Shown here piece after piece: positions 33,039 to 41,548 of a DNA stretch of 64,000 bases. The notes below the pieces were generated by a model. The model searched no databases and had not been told where the DNA came from. It saw only the letters and a program-made list of their open reading frames with translations. The DNA lies in the NCBI GenBank assembly GCA_016715825.1, contig JADJXO010000003.1, forward strand, positions 186,001 through 250,000. Reading direction: 5' to 3'. The translations under genes were made by a program, and so were the position numbers. The DNA comes from Nitrospira sp. GTDB taxonomy: Bacteria > Nitrospirota > Nitrospiria > Nitrospirales > Nitrospiraceae. Position 1 is the stretch's first letter; each line of letters opens with the position of its first letter.

Positions 33039-33704
33039 GTGAACCAGGCTACGACCAGCACGCTCAAATTTGATAGCCAAGGTCTTCTCCCGGCAGTCAT
33101 TCAAGATTGGCTCGACGGCACGGTTCTGATGCTTGGGTATATGAACCAAGAAGCGCTGACCAAGACCGTTGCCACGAAAAAAGTCCATTTTTGGAGTCGG
33201 TCTCGGAATGCACTCTGGGAAAAGGGTGAAACCTCCGGTCATACGCTTCAGGTCAAGCAACTATTCATTGATTGTGACTGGGACACCATCCTCGTCAAGG
33301 CCCAGCCTCTCGGACCGACTTGCCATACCGGAGCACGAGCCTGCTTCTTTTCCAGGCTGGATGAACAGGGTCAACTCGTTCCGTTGAATTCAGAAGACGC
33401 CCATGGAGGCATTCTTGAAAGTGTTCTTCGTACGATTCGCGATCGCCGTTCCGCTCCCCAGGCTGGTTCCTATACTTCCAAGTTGTTCGACGGGGGGCAC
33501 GATAAGATTCTGAAGAAAGTGGCGGAGGAGGCCGGGGAGGTCTTGCTAGCCTCCAAAGGGGGCAAGAAAGAGGAGATCATCTACGAAGTGGCTGATTTGT
33601 TCTTTCATACACTCATGGTTCTTGGGTATCACGACCTTTCGCTACAAGATATTTATGGAGAATTGGGAAGACGATTTGGGAAGTCTGGTTTGAGGTCTGA
33701 ATAG
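33039..33704 (+). CDS. hisIE: Bifunctional HisIE (PR-AMP cyclohydrolase / PR-ATP pyrophosphohydrolase)
   Basis: A 221-residue fusion. The HisI part (about 1-115) has AVIQDWLDGTVLMLGYMNQEAL, KVHFWSRSRNALWEKGETSGH, DCDWDTILV and CHTG for zinc and magnesium. The HisE part (about 125-221) has KLFDGGHDKILKKVAEEAGEVLLASK and EVADLFFHTLMVLG. It catalyses steps 2 and 3 of the pathway. A GTG four bases after hisF is taken as start; the frame extends upstream into hisF. hisC and a histidinol-phosphatase are not in the window. Confidence 0.94.
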   Translation: MNQATTSTLKFDSQGLLPAVIQDWLDGTVLMLGYMNQEALTKTVATKKVHFWSRSRNALWEKGETSGHTLQVKQLFIDCDWDTILVKAQPLGPTCHTGARACFFSRLDEQGQLVPLNSEDAHGGILESVLRTIRDRRSAPQAGSYTSKLFDGGHDKILKKVAEEAGEVLLASKGGKKEEIIYEVADLFFHTLMVLGYHDLSLQDIYGELGRRFGKSGLRSE

Positions 33705-33797
33705 CAGACGCTGGCATGAATTCTATGGATGTTGGTTGATCTGATCCTGAATGAATTCCGCAGAGATTCGCCTTGAGAACCGCTTCATGAGGTGACT

Positions 33798-34142
33798 ATG
33801 AGCGATTGTCTTTTCTGTAAGATCGTGGAGAAGAAGATTCCCGCGAAGCTCGTTCAGGAAGACGAGTACACGGTCGCCTTTGACGATATCAATCCTCAGG
33901 CGCCTGTCCATACGCTGGTGATCCCTAAACGACATGTCGGAACCGTTCATGACTTGGGGTTAGAGGATGAGGCGTTGCTCGCGAGGTTGCTGATAACCTG
34001 CACGAAGGTGGCAGCTTTGAAAGGGTTACAGAGCTCCGGCTATCGGGTCGTGACGAACACCGGGCGAGATGCAGGACAAACCGTCTTTCACCTTCATTTT
34101 CATGTGATGGGTGGGCGACACATGGCCTGGCCTCCAGGGTGA
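33798..34142 (+). CDS. Hint-type HIT protein (purine phosphoramidase)
   Basis: A 114-residue histidine-triad protein of the HinT/PKCI-like branch: CLFCKIVEKKIPAKLVQEDE opening, DINPQAPVHTLVIPKRH in the middle and the triad FHLHFHVMGGRHMAWPPG at the end. Members hydrolyse nucleotide phosphoramidates such as AMP-NH2. The ATG at 33798 is preferred to a GTG two codons earlier; AGGTGA upstream is the likely ribosome site. It may be the last gene of the his run (93-base gap). Confidence 0.92.
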   Translation: MSDCLFCKIVEKKIPAKLVQEDEYTVAFDDINPQAPVHTLVIPKRHVGTVHDLGLEDEALLARLLITCTKVAALKGLQSSGYRVVTNTGRDAGQTVFHLHFHVMGGRHMAWPPG

Positions 34143-34155
34143 CAAGGTCCGTCGG

Positions 34156-34185
34156 TTGACAGATTTTTATACCGTCTGGTAATCT
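34156..34185 (+). promoter_or_regulatory. Sigma-70 type promoter of dnaG-rpoD
   Basis: TTGACA (34156-34161), 18-nt spacer, TAATCT (34180-34185). Predicted start near 34192, about 70 nt before the dnaG GTG. Confidence 0.65.
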
Positions 34186-34262
34186 GTACGGTCAACTCTT
34201 CCAACAACATAGCACCGACTCGTCGAGTAATACGAGTTGAGACTCTAGGAGCTGAGACTCTC

Positions 34263-36089
34263 GTGGGTCAGGGTTTAATTTCAGACGACACGATCGAACG
34301 TATCAAGGGTCGGGTGGACATTGCCGACATCGTGAGCCAACACGTCTCTTTAAGTAAGGCCGGGCAGAATCTCAAGGGGTTGTGCCCTTTTCATCACGAA
34401 AAAACCCCCTCGTTTACCGTCAGTCCTTCGAAACAGATTTTTCACTGTTTTGGTTGCGGCGCAGGCGGCAACGTATTTACATTTCTTTCCCGTCTGACCG
34501 GGGACAACTTTCCGGAAGTGGTGCGCGATCTTGGGAAAACGGTCGGAATCGAAATCGAAGAGAAAGCTTCCCACTCCAGCCCCCAGTCGGTCATGGCACA
34601 GACGGTCGAGCGCATTAATCAGGCGGCAACCGCTTGGTTTCAGACGAACTTGCGCGACGACCGCACCGGACACCAAGCACGTGAATACCTCGATCGCCGT
34701 GAGGTCGAATCGCGCATGGTCGACCGTTTTGGAATCGGAGTGGCACCAGCTGAATGGGATGGGTTGCTACGGGCGCTCACTAAGAATGGTTTTTCACAGA
34801 GCGATCTTGCAGCAGCCGGTTTGGTGATAGCGCGAACCAACAAGTCAGGATTCTACGACCGGTTCCGTGCCCGGGTAATGTTCACGATCACGGATTTACG
34901 AAAACGTGTGGTCGGGTTCGGCGGTCGTGTGCTGGGCGATGAAGCACCCAAGTATCTGAACTCATCCGACACAGTGCTCTTTAAAAAGAGCCACACACTC
35001 TTTGCGCTCGATCATGCGAGAGAAGCGATTGCCAAGACAAAGACGGTCATCGTCGTGGAGGGTTATTTCGATGCCATCGCGCTGCATCAGGCAGGGTTGG
35101 CACACACGGTGGCGACCTTGGGCACTGCCCTCACAGCGGACCATGTGCAGACGCTTCGGCGGTTTGCGTCAAATGTCGTGTTGCTGTTCGATCCCGATCC
35201 TGCCGGAGTGCGAGCCGCGCTGAGAGGCTTGGATTTGTTTGTGAACAGTGGCCTGGGGGTCAAGGTTGTCACATTACCGGTGGGGGAAGACCCTGATACC
35301 TATGTCCGGAAAGAAGGCTCTGAAGGATTCGTTCGCTTAGAGGAGCAGGCGCCAAGTTTGTTGGACTTCGCCCTAGAGCAGAGCCTTGCAGCGACGGAGG
35401 TCGAAACGATCGAGGGGCGAATCCGCAGCGTCGATGAAATTCTGCGTATCTTACAGAAGAGCGAACATCCGATCGAGCGTGAGGAACGTCTAAAGGTTGT
35501 GGCCGAGCGGCTCGGAATTAGTCAAGCTCGTCTGATCGAACGGTACCCCATCCTGTCCCAGCAGCACAGGGGGAATTCGGGAAGGCCACGACAAGCGGTT
35601 GCGGGTACGACTCCAATGGAAACCCTGTTCAAGGGAGCACCCGAGGAACGAGACCTCGCCGTTCTTCTGTTGAGGGGCATGCTTTCGGCGGCAGATGTGC
35701 GACGCCTCAAGCCGGACCAATTTTCAGTCGGAGGATGTCGCAGGCTCGTCGAATTGGCCATGGATCAGGTGGATCGAGACGGTCGCATTCGGGTCCAGCC
35801 GCTACTGGATCGGTCGATGGACGATCCAGAGTGTAGGGCCCTCGCGACGGACTTATCACTCCGCGATGATCATTTCGACGACGAATCGGCGCACGCGAAG
35901 GCCTGCCTGGATCGTCTGGATCGCAAGCGATCGGACCAGACAATGCGGGAGCTTATTGCGAGAATGAAAGCCGCTGAACGAGAGGGTCGCGCGGACGAAG
36001 TAGGTGTGCTCAATATGCAGATCAATGCAATACGGATGCGGAAAGCCGGGATGCCGACCGCCGCCATTGTTTCACTGGTGAAGGAGTAG
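34263..36089 (+). CDS. dnaG: DNA primase
   Basis: A 608-residue primase that makes RNA primers for replication. N-terminal zinc ribbon C-P-F-H-H ... C-F-G-C-G (about residues 40-65), then the RNA polymerase core with FGGRVLGDEAPKYLNS, the TOPRIM Glu in VVEGYFDAIAL and Asp-x-Asp in LLFDPDPAGVRAALR, and a C-terminal helicase-binding region. GTG start. rpoD begins two bases after its stop, the classical macromolecular-synthesis order (no rpsU here). Confidence 0.95.
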   Translation: MGQGLISDDTIERIKGRVDIADIVSQHVSLSKAGQNLKGLCPFHHEKTPSFTVSPSKQIFHCFGCGAGGNVFTFLSRLTGDNFPEVVRDLGKTVGIEIEEKASHSSPQSVMAQTVERINQAATAWFQTNLRDDRTGHQAREYLDRREVESRMVDRFGIGVAPAEWDGLLRALTKNGFSQSDLAAAGLVIARTNKSGFYDRFRARVMFTITDLRKRVVGFGGRVLGDEAPKYLNSSDTVLFKKSHTLFALDHAREAIAKTKTVIVVEGYFDAIALHQAGLAHTVATLGTALTADHVQTLRRFASNVVLLFDPDPAGVRAALRGLDLFVNSGLGVKVVTLPVGEDPDTYVRKEGSEGFVRLEEQAPSLLDFALEQSLAATEVETIEGRIRSVDEILRILQKSEHPIEREERLKVVAERLGISQARLIERYPILSQQHRGNSGRPRQAVAGTTPMETLFKGAPEERDLAVLLLRGMLSAADVRRLKPDQFSVGGCRRLVELAMDQVDRDGRIRVQPLLDRSMDDPECRALATDLSLRDDHFDDESAHAKACLDRLDRKRSDQTMRELIARMKAAEREGRADEVGVLNMQINAIRMRKAGMPTAAIVSLVKE

Positions 36090-36091
36090 TC

Positions 36092-37906
36092 ATGCCGAAA
36101 CAAGAATTGCTCGGTGAGGTCAAGAAGCTGATTTCAATCGGGAAGGAAAAAGGCTTTCTCACCTACGACGAGCTGAACAACACCTTGCCCGCAGAAGTCG
36201 TGTCCTCGGACCAGTTCGGCAGCATTATGGCCATGTTCGGGGAGATGGATATCGAAATCGTTGAGACCGCCGAAGGGGAACGGGTACAAAAACGATCGGA
36301 TGGCGAGGTCGGCGAAGATGCGGAAGAAGTCGAGTCAGATTCCGAGGATGACAACGAGAAGGCAATCGATCTGACACCCGGCGCCCTCAGCCGCACGGAC
36401 GACCCAGTGCGGTTGTACCTCAAGGAAATGGGGAGCGTGGCGCTTCTCAGCCGCGAAGGCGAGATTGAAATCGCCAAGAGGATTGAGGAAGGCAAGAACG
36501 ATATTGCGTCGGTGATCTACGGCATGCCGATGACCATTGAATTCGTCTTAGCGCTCCGGGATCAACTCAAGAACGGTAAGATTGATGTCCGTGAAATCGT
36601 GCCGATCCAAGAGACCGAGGAGGGTTTCGAAGAGGATCAGCAACCAGTTGAACGAGATTATGAAGAACTGCGGGTCAAGACGCTAGATGCGCTCAATTCC
36701 GTCCGGAAGGTTTCACTGGCACTCAAAGGGTTTGCCGACAAGGGGCGAAATCTTGGCAGTGATCCGGTTAAACAGAAGAAGTTCAAAAAACAGTTCGATG
36801 CCATCCGTCAGCAAGTGGTGAGCAAGATTGAATCCGTAAATCTCCACGGGGTGTTGAAAGACCGCATGGTGCAGCGTGTCCGCGAATTGGCTCTCCAGAT
36901 CAGAGCGGCTGAGCGGGAAGCGGTGAGCTGCCAACGGCGCATCGGCGTAGCTGGAGAGGCTGGGGCCGAGCTGCTGAGGCGGATGTGCCGGAGCCGCCAG
37001 GACTTTTTAGCGGTCAAACGGAAGACCGGAGCCTCCGAAGAAGCCTTGACCGAGATTCGCAGAGTCTATCAAGCCGCCAAGGCGAAGGTGCGCCAGCTTG
37101 AAGCGGAAGAGGCCCTCGCTCCGGCAGAAGAAATCAAGGATGCGGTCAAACATCTCGATATTGCCGAAGAAAAGGTGAAACGCGGGAAGGCGGAATTGGT
37201 CGAAGCGAATTTGCGGCTCGTGGTCAGCATTGCCAAGAAATATACAAACCGAGGCCTTCAGTTCCTCGATCTGATTCAGGAAGGCAACATCGGTCTAATG
37301 AAGGCGGTAGACAAATTCGAGTACAGGCGCGGGTACAAATTCAGTACGTACGCCACGTGGTGGATTAGGCAGGCGATCACTCGGGCCATTGCGGATCAGG
37401 CGCGCACCATTCGCATTCCGGTGCATATGATTGAGACCATCAATAAGCTCATTCGGACGTCGAGGCATCTGGTGCAGAAGCTTGGGCGAGAACCGCTTCC
37501 GGAGGAGATCGCCGAGCGCATGGACCTGCCGCTGGACAAAGTCCGAAAGATCTTGAAGATCGCCCGTGAGCCGATCTCCCTGGAGACCCCGATCGGCGAA
37601 GAAGAAGACAGTCACTTGGGAGATTTCATCGAAGATAAGAAGGCGGTGTCTCCGTTGGAGGCAGCGATTCGGTACGACTTGCAACGTCAGATCAACAGCG
37701 CGTTAGAAACACTGACGCCGCGTGAGGAGAAAGTTTTGCGAAAGCGATTTGGCATCGGGGAAGCGACGGATCATACGCTGGAAGAAGTGGGGCAAGACTT
37801 CGAAGTGACGCGTGAGCGTATCAGGCAGATCGAAGCCAAAGCGCTCAGAAAACTGCGGCATCCAAGCCGCAGCAAGAAGCTTCGGAGTTTTGTCGAGAGT
37901 TTATAA
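36092..37906 (+). CDS. rpoD: Primary sigma factor RpoD (sigma-70)
   Basis: A 604-residue housekeeping sigma factor. Region 1.1 at the N-terminus (KKLISIGKEKGFLTYDELN), then an acidic stretch (EDAEEVESDSEDDNE), region 1.2 (DPVRLYLKEMGSVALLSREGE), a non-conserved insert of about 230 residues, then regions 2 (FLDLIQEGNIGLMKAVDKFEY, YKFSTYATWWIRQAI), 3 and 4 (TLEEVGQDFEVTRERIRQIEAKALRKLR, the -35 binding helix-turn-helix). Co-transcribed with dnaG. Its preferred promoters in this window have TTGACA and an 18-nt spacer. Confidence 0.97.
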   Translation: MPKQELLGEVKKLISIGKEKGFLTYDELNNTLPAEVVSSDQFGSIMAMFGEMDIEIVETAEGERVQKRSDGEVGEDAEEVESDSEDDNEKAIDLTPGALSRTDDPVRLYLKEMGSVALLSREGEIEIAKRIEEGKNDIASVIYGMPMTIEFVLALRDQLKNGKIDVREIVPIQETEEGFEEDQQPVERDYEELRVKTLDALNSVRKVSLALKGFADKGRNLGSDPVKQKKFKKQFDAIRQQVVSKIESVNLHGVLKDRMVQRVRELALQIRAAEREAVSCQRRIGVAGEAGAELLRRMCRSRQDFLAVKRKTGASEEALTEIRRVYQAAKAKVRQLEAEEALAPAEEIKDAVKHLDIAEEKVKRGKAELVEANLRLVVSIAKKYTNRGLQFLDLIQEGNIGLMKAVDKFEYRRGYKFSTYATWWIRQAITRAIADQARTIRIPVHMIETINKLIRTSRHLVQKLGREPLPEEIAERMDLPLDKVRKILKIAREPISLETPIGEEEDSHLGDFIEDKKAVSPLEAAIRYDLQRQINSALETLTPREEKVLRKRFGIGEATDHTLEEVGQDFEVTRERIRQIEAKALRKLRHPSRSKKLRSFVESL

Positions 37907-37930
37907 GTGTTCTCGGTCGAGCGCCGTGAT

Positions 37931-37960
37931 TTGACTCCACTCGAAGGGTCGGCCTAGAAT
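37931..37960 (+). promoter_or_regulatory. Sigma-70 type promoter before tRNA-Ile(CAU)
   Basis: TTGACT (37931-37936), 18-nt spacer, TAGAAT (37955-37960). Transcription would start near 37968, leaving a 5' leader of about 93 nt to be removed by RNase P. Confidence 0.55.
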
Positions 37961-38060
37961 CGAAAATCTTAGAGAGACGACCGGGACGGCTAAGGCGGAT
38001 GGCCGCCGTCAGGTGTGTGGCGCTTATCAGGTCGTCAGCTTGAGCTCGCCCCTTCCGATC

Positions 38061-38137
38061 GGGCCCATAGCTCAGGTGGTTAGAGCGGCTGACTCATAAT
38101 CAGCTGGTCCTAGGTTCAAGTCCTAGTGGGCCCACCA
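38061..38137 (+). tRNA. tRNA with CAT anticodon, probably tRNA-Ile2 (lysidine type)
   Basis: A 77-nt cloverleaf: acceptor GGGCCCA/TGGGCCC, discriminator A and encoded CCA, D-arm GCTC..GAGC, anticodon stem CTGAC/ATCAG region with loop CTCATAA, T-arm with GGTTCAAGTCC. The CAT anticodon could mean Met or the AUA-reading Ile2. The GACTCATAATC anticodon arm and TTCAAGTCC T-loop resemble Ile2 of other bacteria, where TilS converts C34 to lysidine, more than elongator Met. Confidence 0.8.
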
Positions 38138-38189
38138 ACCGGGCTGGTTTTTTCCTCTTCAATGCACCGGCATTGATGGAAAGGGTACG

Positions 38190-38966
38190 GTGAATCAGAA
38201 ACTTTCCCCTCTGATTGAGTTGCAAAAACTCGATCTCCGCATCATGGAGATCAACGAAACTCGCCGAAGAATTCCCGAGCAGCTCCATGCCGCTGAATCG
38301 CCGCTTCGCGACGCGATCCAACGCTTACACGACACGAAGGCTACCGTCGACAGCGCCGTCAAAGAGCGGCGTGCGCACGAAAAAGAACTCGAGGCGCATG
38401 AGGCTCATACGGAAAAAATGAAATCTCATGCAGCCAATCTCAAGACCAACAAGGAATATCAAGCGCACTTGTTCGAACTGGAGTTGGCGAACAAGAAGCG
38501 AGGAGACTTCGAAGAAAAGATTCTGGTTGCGATGGACAAAGTCGACCAGCTTCAGAAGGCCACGAGAGAGCTCCAAGACAAGAAGGATGCCTTAGAGAAA
38601 GCCTTTACGCAGGAGAAGCAAGGATTAGACGCCCAGGATAAGGACCTGGCGACCGAACTAGCACAACTCGAAACCCAATACCAGGACGCGTCTCTGAAGA
38701 TTGAGAAGCGGCTACTCGATCGGTACAACCAGGTGAAAGCGTCGCGGAAGGATCAGCCTCTTGCTGCAGTACGCGACGGTATCTGCGCCGGGTGTCGCCT
38801 CCAAATCCCGCCACAGCTTATTGCACAGGTCAAGCGCTCCGATGATCTGCATGTCTGTCCCTATTGCCGGCGAATGCTCTATTGGGAAGGAGAGCCGCCA
38901 ACAGAAACGTCGCACCCTCTCAGCGAAGCCAAGAAAGCCGATATGGAAGTGGGTGAATCGGTCTAG
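38190..38966 (+). CDS. Coiled-coil protein with C4 zinc ribbon
   Basis: A 258-residue protein. About 180 residues of charged coiled coil (e.g. LQKATRELQDKKDALEKAF) precede a C-terminal zinc ribbon, C-A-G-C ... C-P-Y-C (about 208-232), followed by RRMLYWEGE. This is the DUF164 / zf-RING_7 family, also known from a chlamydial protein CdsZ linked to type III secretion, but most members occur without that system and their role is unknown. No secretion genes are nearby. GTG start; monocistronic, following the tRNA. Confidence 0.85.
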   Translation: MNQKLSPLIELQKLDLRIMEINETRRRIPEQLHAAESPLRDAIQRLHDTKATVDSAVKERRAHEKELEAHEAHTEKMKSHAANLKTNKEYQAHLFELELANKKRGDFEEKILVAMDKVDQLQKATRELQDKKDALEKAFTQEKQGLDAQDKDLATELAQLETQYQDASLKIEKRLLDRYNQVKASRKDQPLAAVRDGICAGCRLQIPPQLIAQVKRSDDLHVCPYCRRMLYWEGEPPTETSHPLSEAKKADMEVGESV

Positions 38967-39157
38967 TATGTACGATGCTTTGATCTAAGCTGCACAATCT
39001 CCGTCACGACATCTTTTCTTGGTTTCTGCCCACAATCGCCTATAGTTCAATCGTCCTTCATCAAGCGTTAAAGGAGAACGCCAATCTGTGGCCTCATGGA
39101 CACATAAGGCCCTATGGTTTGTCCTCATGATAAGAGCGACGAGTGCCAATGAAACAT

Positions 39158-39820
39158 TTACGTCAGCCCAGCCAGCACAGCTTTAGTCGTCTTGAAATGC
39201 AGTTTCGCCACTGAGCCCAGCCGCTCTTGCCCGTGTTTCTTGATGATCATCTTCGCCGCAAGTTCGACGGCTGGTGATGCACCTTTTGGCAGCATGGTCC
39301 CGACTTCGCTGGAGAGGCGTTTCAATCGAAGTAAAAATTCAGCACGGGCCAAGATTGAAGCGGCGGCGACAGCCAAGTCGGATTCTGCTTTGGGTCGCTG
39401 TTCGAGGACGATCGTCCGTTCCTTTTCCTGCAATGCATTCAGAATCAACCTCTCGTCCCCGAATTGATCTGAGATAGCCCGTTCGCACGTCACGCCTCGC
39501 TCGAGCATATTCTCCAGAGCCTTCGCGTGTCCCCAGGCGAGAAGACGGTTCAGATTCTTGATCTTGGCATAGAGTTCGTTGTACTTCTGCGGTCCGATGG
39601 CAATGATACTGTGTGGGCAAATAGTCTTGATATCGGGAGCCATTTCCAACACCCGCCCGTCGGACAACTTCTTACTGTCTCGTGCCCCTATCAACCTCAA
39701 TTCACTCTGCGTGGTCGCATCCACGAACACGGCGGCGACGACGAGTGGACCAAAATAGTCGCCTTTCCCCGATTCGTCGATGCCGATACGTTCGATGCTC
39801 TGAGCTGGTCGTGTCGTCAT
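39158..39820 (-). CDS. rnhC: Ribonuclease HIII, short form
   Basis: A 220-residue type 2 RNase H that cuts the RNA strand of RNA-DNA hybrids. DESGKGDYFGPLVVAAVFVD and GARDSKKLSDGRV are diagnostic for RNase HIII rather than HII; the acidic residues in ISDQFGDERL and RPKAESDLAVAAASILAR complete the active site. Typical RNase HIII is about 300 residues with an N-terminal TBP-like substrate-binding domain; here the catalytic domain begins at residue 12, so that domain is missing. Isolated on the minus strand between the zinc-ribbon and M48 genes. Confidence 0.88.
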   Translation of the reverse strand: MTTRPAQSIERIGIDESGKGDYFGPLVVAAVFVDATTQSELRLIGARDSKKLSDGRVLEMAPDIKTICPHSIIAIGPQKYNELYAKIKNLNRLLAWGHAKALENMLERGVTCERAISDQFGDERLILNALQEKERTIVLEQRPKAESDLAVAAASILARAEFLLRLKRLSSEVGTMLPKGASPAVELAAKMIIKKHGQERLGSVAKLHFKTTKAVLAGLT

Positions 39821-39938
39821 AGGAGTTCTGCGACAGCCTCTAGAAATTATTCCTAGGGAGGCGGTAATCTACCAATCAGATCCATAGCGGTCAATCCACC
39901 TGAATCTATCGTGACGCGTTTGAACGGGAGGACAGAAG

Positions 39939-40808
39939 ATGTATACGTGGCGGTTCGCGCAAACAACGATGGTGCTCTGTCTACTTGCAGTATCGGCAAG
40001 CTTGGTAGGATGTGAGACCAATCCCTATACCGGTCGCAAACAGTTGCTGATGACGTCGGTTGGTCAAGAAGTGCAAATGGGGGCGCAAGCGTACAATCAG
40101 GTCAAGACAGACCCGAAAATGCGACCCTCGCAAGATCCTCGTGAGATTGAACCGGTGAAGCGCGTCGCGGCTCGGATCGTCGAGGCCGCCAAACGGTCGA
40201 AGTATGCCGAGATGGCCAAGCAGTTTCAGTGGGAAGTCACGGTGATCAAGGATGATAAGACGGCCAATGCCTTTGCATTGCCTGGGGGAAAGATGGCGGT
40301 CTACACCGGCATTTTCCCCATGGCCAAAACTGAGGCCGGGTTGGCGGCGGTCATGGGACATGAGGTCGTGCATGCGTTGGCGCGACATGGGGCGGAGCGG
40401 ATGAGTCAGGGACAACTCACGAAGACGGTGTTACAGGTGGCGGGGGCTGCGATTGGTATGAGCGGCGGCAATCCGATGCTGGGTCAGGCGACGATGGCTG
40501 CCCTGGGTGCGGGGGCGCAGGTTGGGGTACTGCTGCCATTCAGCCGAAAACATGAGTCGGAAGCCGACTATGTCGGGATTCTCCTCGCAGCTGATGCAGG
40601 ATATGACCCCCGCGAATCTGTCGCGCTCTGGGAACGGATGGGGCAGGCATCCGGCGGTGGTGGAGGATCCGGAGAATTCTTCTCAACCCATCCGAGCCAC
40701 GAAACCCGGATCGAGCAATTGAAGGAGTGGATGCAGGAGGCGATGGCGATTTATCAGAAGAGGACTCAGATGCCGGCCAAGCCGTTGCCGGATGTCGGAG
40801 GCAACTGA
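39939..40808 (+). CDS. M48-family lipoprotein metalloprotease
   Basis: A 289-residue periplasmic zinc protease. Lipoprotein signal ends in SLVGC (Cys about 25), followed by ETNPYTGRKQLLMTS, a block typical of this group. The zinc site H-E-x-x-H is seen in GHEVVHALARHGAERM and the third ligand Glu in HESEADYVGILLAADAGYDP. The family includes E. coli BepA and LoiP, which degrade misfolded outer-membrane proteins. Ribosome site GGGAGGA. The rnpB promoter follows, so it ends a transcription unit. Confidence 0.9.
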   Translation: MYTWRFAQTTMVLCLLAVSASLVGCETNPYTGRKQLLMTSVGQEVQMGAQAYNQVKTDPKMRPSQDPREIEPVKRVAARIVEAAKRSKYAEMAKQFQWEVTVIKDDKTANAFALPGGKMAVYTGIFPMAKTEAGLAAVMGHEVVHALARHGAERMSQGQLTKTVLQVAGAAIGMSGGNPMLGQATMAALGAGAQVGVLLPFSRKHESEADYVGILLAADAGYDPRESVALWERMGQASGGGGGSGEFFSTHPSHETRIEQLKEWMQEAMAIYQKRTQMPAKPLPDVGGN

Positions 40809-40853
40809 AGGCTCTCGATCATTGATCCTCGTAACACAAATTTACGAGTCTGC

Positions 40854-40883
40854 TTGTGACCGACCTGGCTCATTCTTTATACT
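40854..40883 (+). promoter_or_regulatory. Promoter of the RNase P RNA gene
   Basis: TTGTGA (40854-40859), 18-nt spacer, TATACT (40878-40883). Predicted start near 40890, which agrees with the expected 5' end of the RNA. Confidence 0.65.
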
Positions 40884-40894
40884 GAGTAGGCGTG

Positions 40895-41320
40895 GGTGGA
40901 AGATTGGATGGTCGCTCGGTGCCTCGTGCATCGAGAGGAAAGTCCGGACTCCACGGGCAGGGCGCTGGGTAACTCCCAGGCGGAGCAATCCGACACCAGC
41001 ACCACAGAAATCAAACCGCCGATGGCCAAGGCGATGGGATCCCATCTGGTCGCTGCGGCTCAGGTAAGGGTGAAACGGTGGGGTAAGAGCCCACCGCGGG
41101 GATGGTGACATCACCGGCACGGTAAGCGTCGCCCGGTGCAAGGCCAAATAGGAAGACATGTGCCGTGCTCTTCAAGGGGTGCGGTACACCGACTGGCCCG
41201 GTCGAGGTCTTCGGGTAGGTCGCTTGAGGTTCGAGGTAACTCGAATCCCAGAGAAATGATCATCCACGCAAAGAGGGAAACTTCTTTGCAGGACAGAATC
41301 CGGCTTATAGGTCTTCCCTC
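40895..41320 (+). ncRNA. rnpB: RNase P RNA, bacterial class A
   Basis: The catalytic RNA that removes 5' leaders from tRNA precursors. Universal segments are present: GAGGAAAGTCCGGACTCC near the 5' end (about 40935-40955), the GGGTGAAACGG-type stretch, the AGGAAGACATG-type central core, and GACAGAATCCGGCTTAT near the 3' end (about 41292-41310). The P1 helix GGAAGA (40898-40903) pairs with TCTTCC (41312-41317). Ends are approximate by a few bases. It lies between the M48 gene and the ilv operon. Confidence 0.92.
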
Positions 41321-41395
41321 CACGCTCTCTCGGGTAACCATGCTTTTCTGAGCGGCTTCTGGATTATTCCCCTCAGGGCTTCGCTCGTCGACGTG

Positions 41396-41425
41396 TTGAC
41401 GGGCTCCGAGTGAGGATGCTAGGAT
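41396..41425 (+). promoter_or_regulatory. Promoter of the ilv operon
   Basis: TTGACG (41396-41401), 18-nt spacer, TAGGAT (41420-41425). Predicted start near 41433, giving a leader of about 115 nt to ilvB. The leader contains a small hairpin (CTGCAT/ATGCAG near 41460) but no recognised attenuator. Confidence 0.55.
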
Positions 41426-41548
41426 CTTGTATCTTTCCCCTTGATTTCACAAACATTTCTGCATGATGATGCAGCCTCAGCCGGGCCTGTCTTTCGAAGT
41501 CCCACTGAGACGAGCAGATCCGATCAAGCAGTGAGAGGGAGGGTTGTC

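Noticed and set aside
39088..39186. A 32-codon frame (GTG start, AAAGGAG upstream) between the zinc-ribbon protein and rnhC
   Set aside because: Good ribosome site, but it runs into the 3' end of rnhC on the other strand, has no recognisable features, and length alone does not support a gene.
41441..41548. Leader-peptide attenuator before ilvB
   Set aside because: No run of Leu/Ile/Val codons and no terminator hairpin seen; only a small CTGCAT/ATGCAG hairpin.
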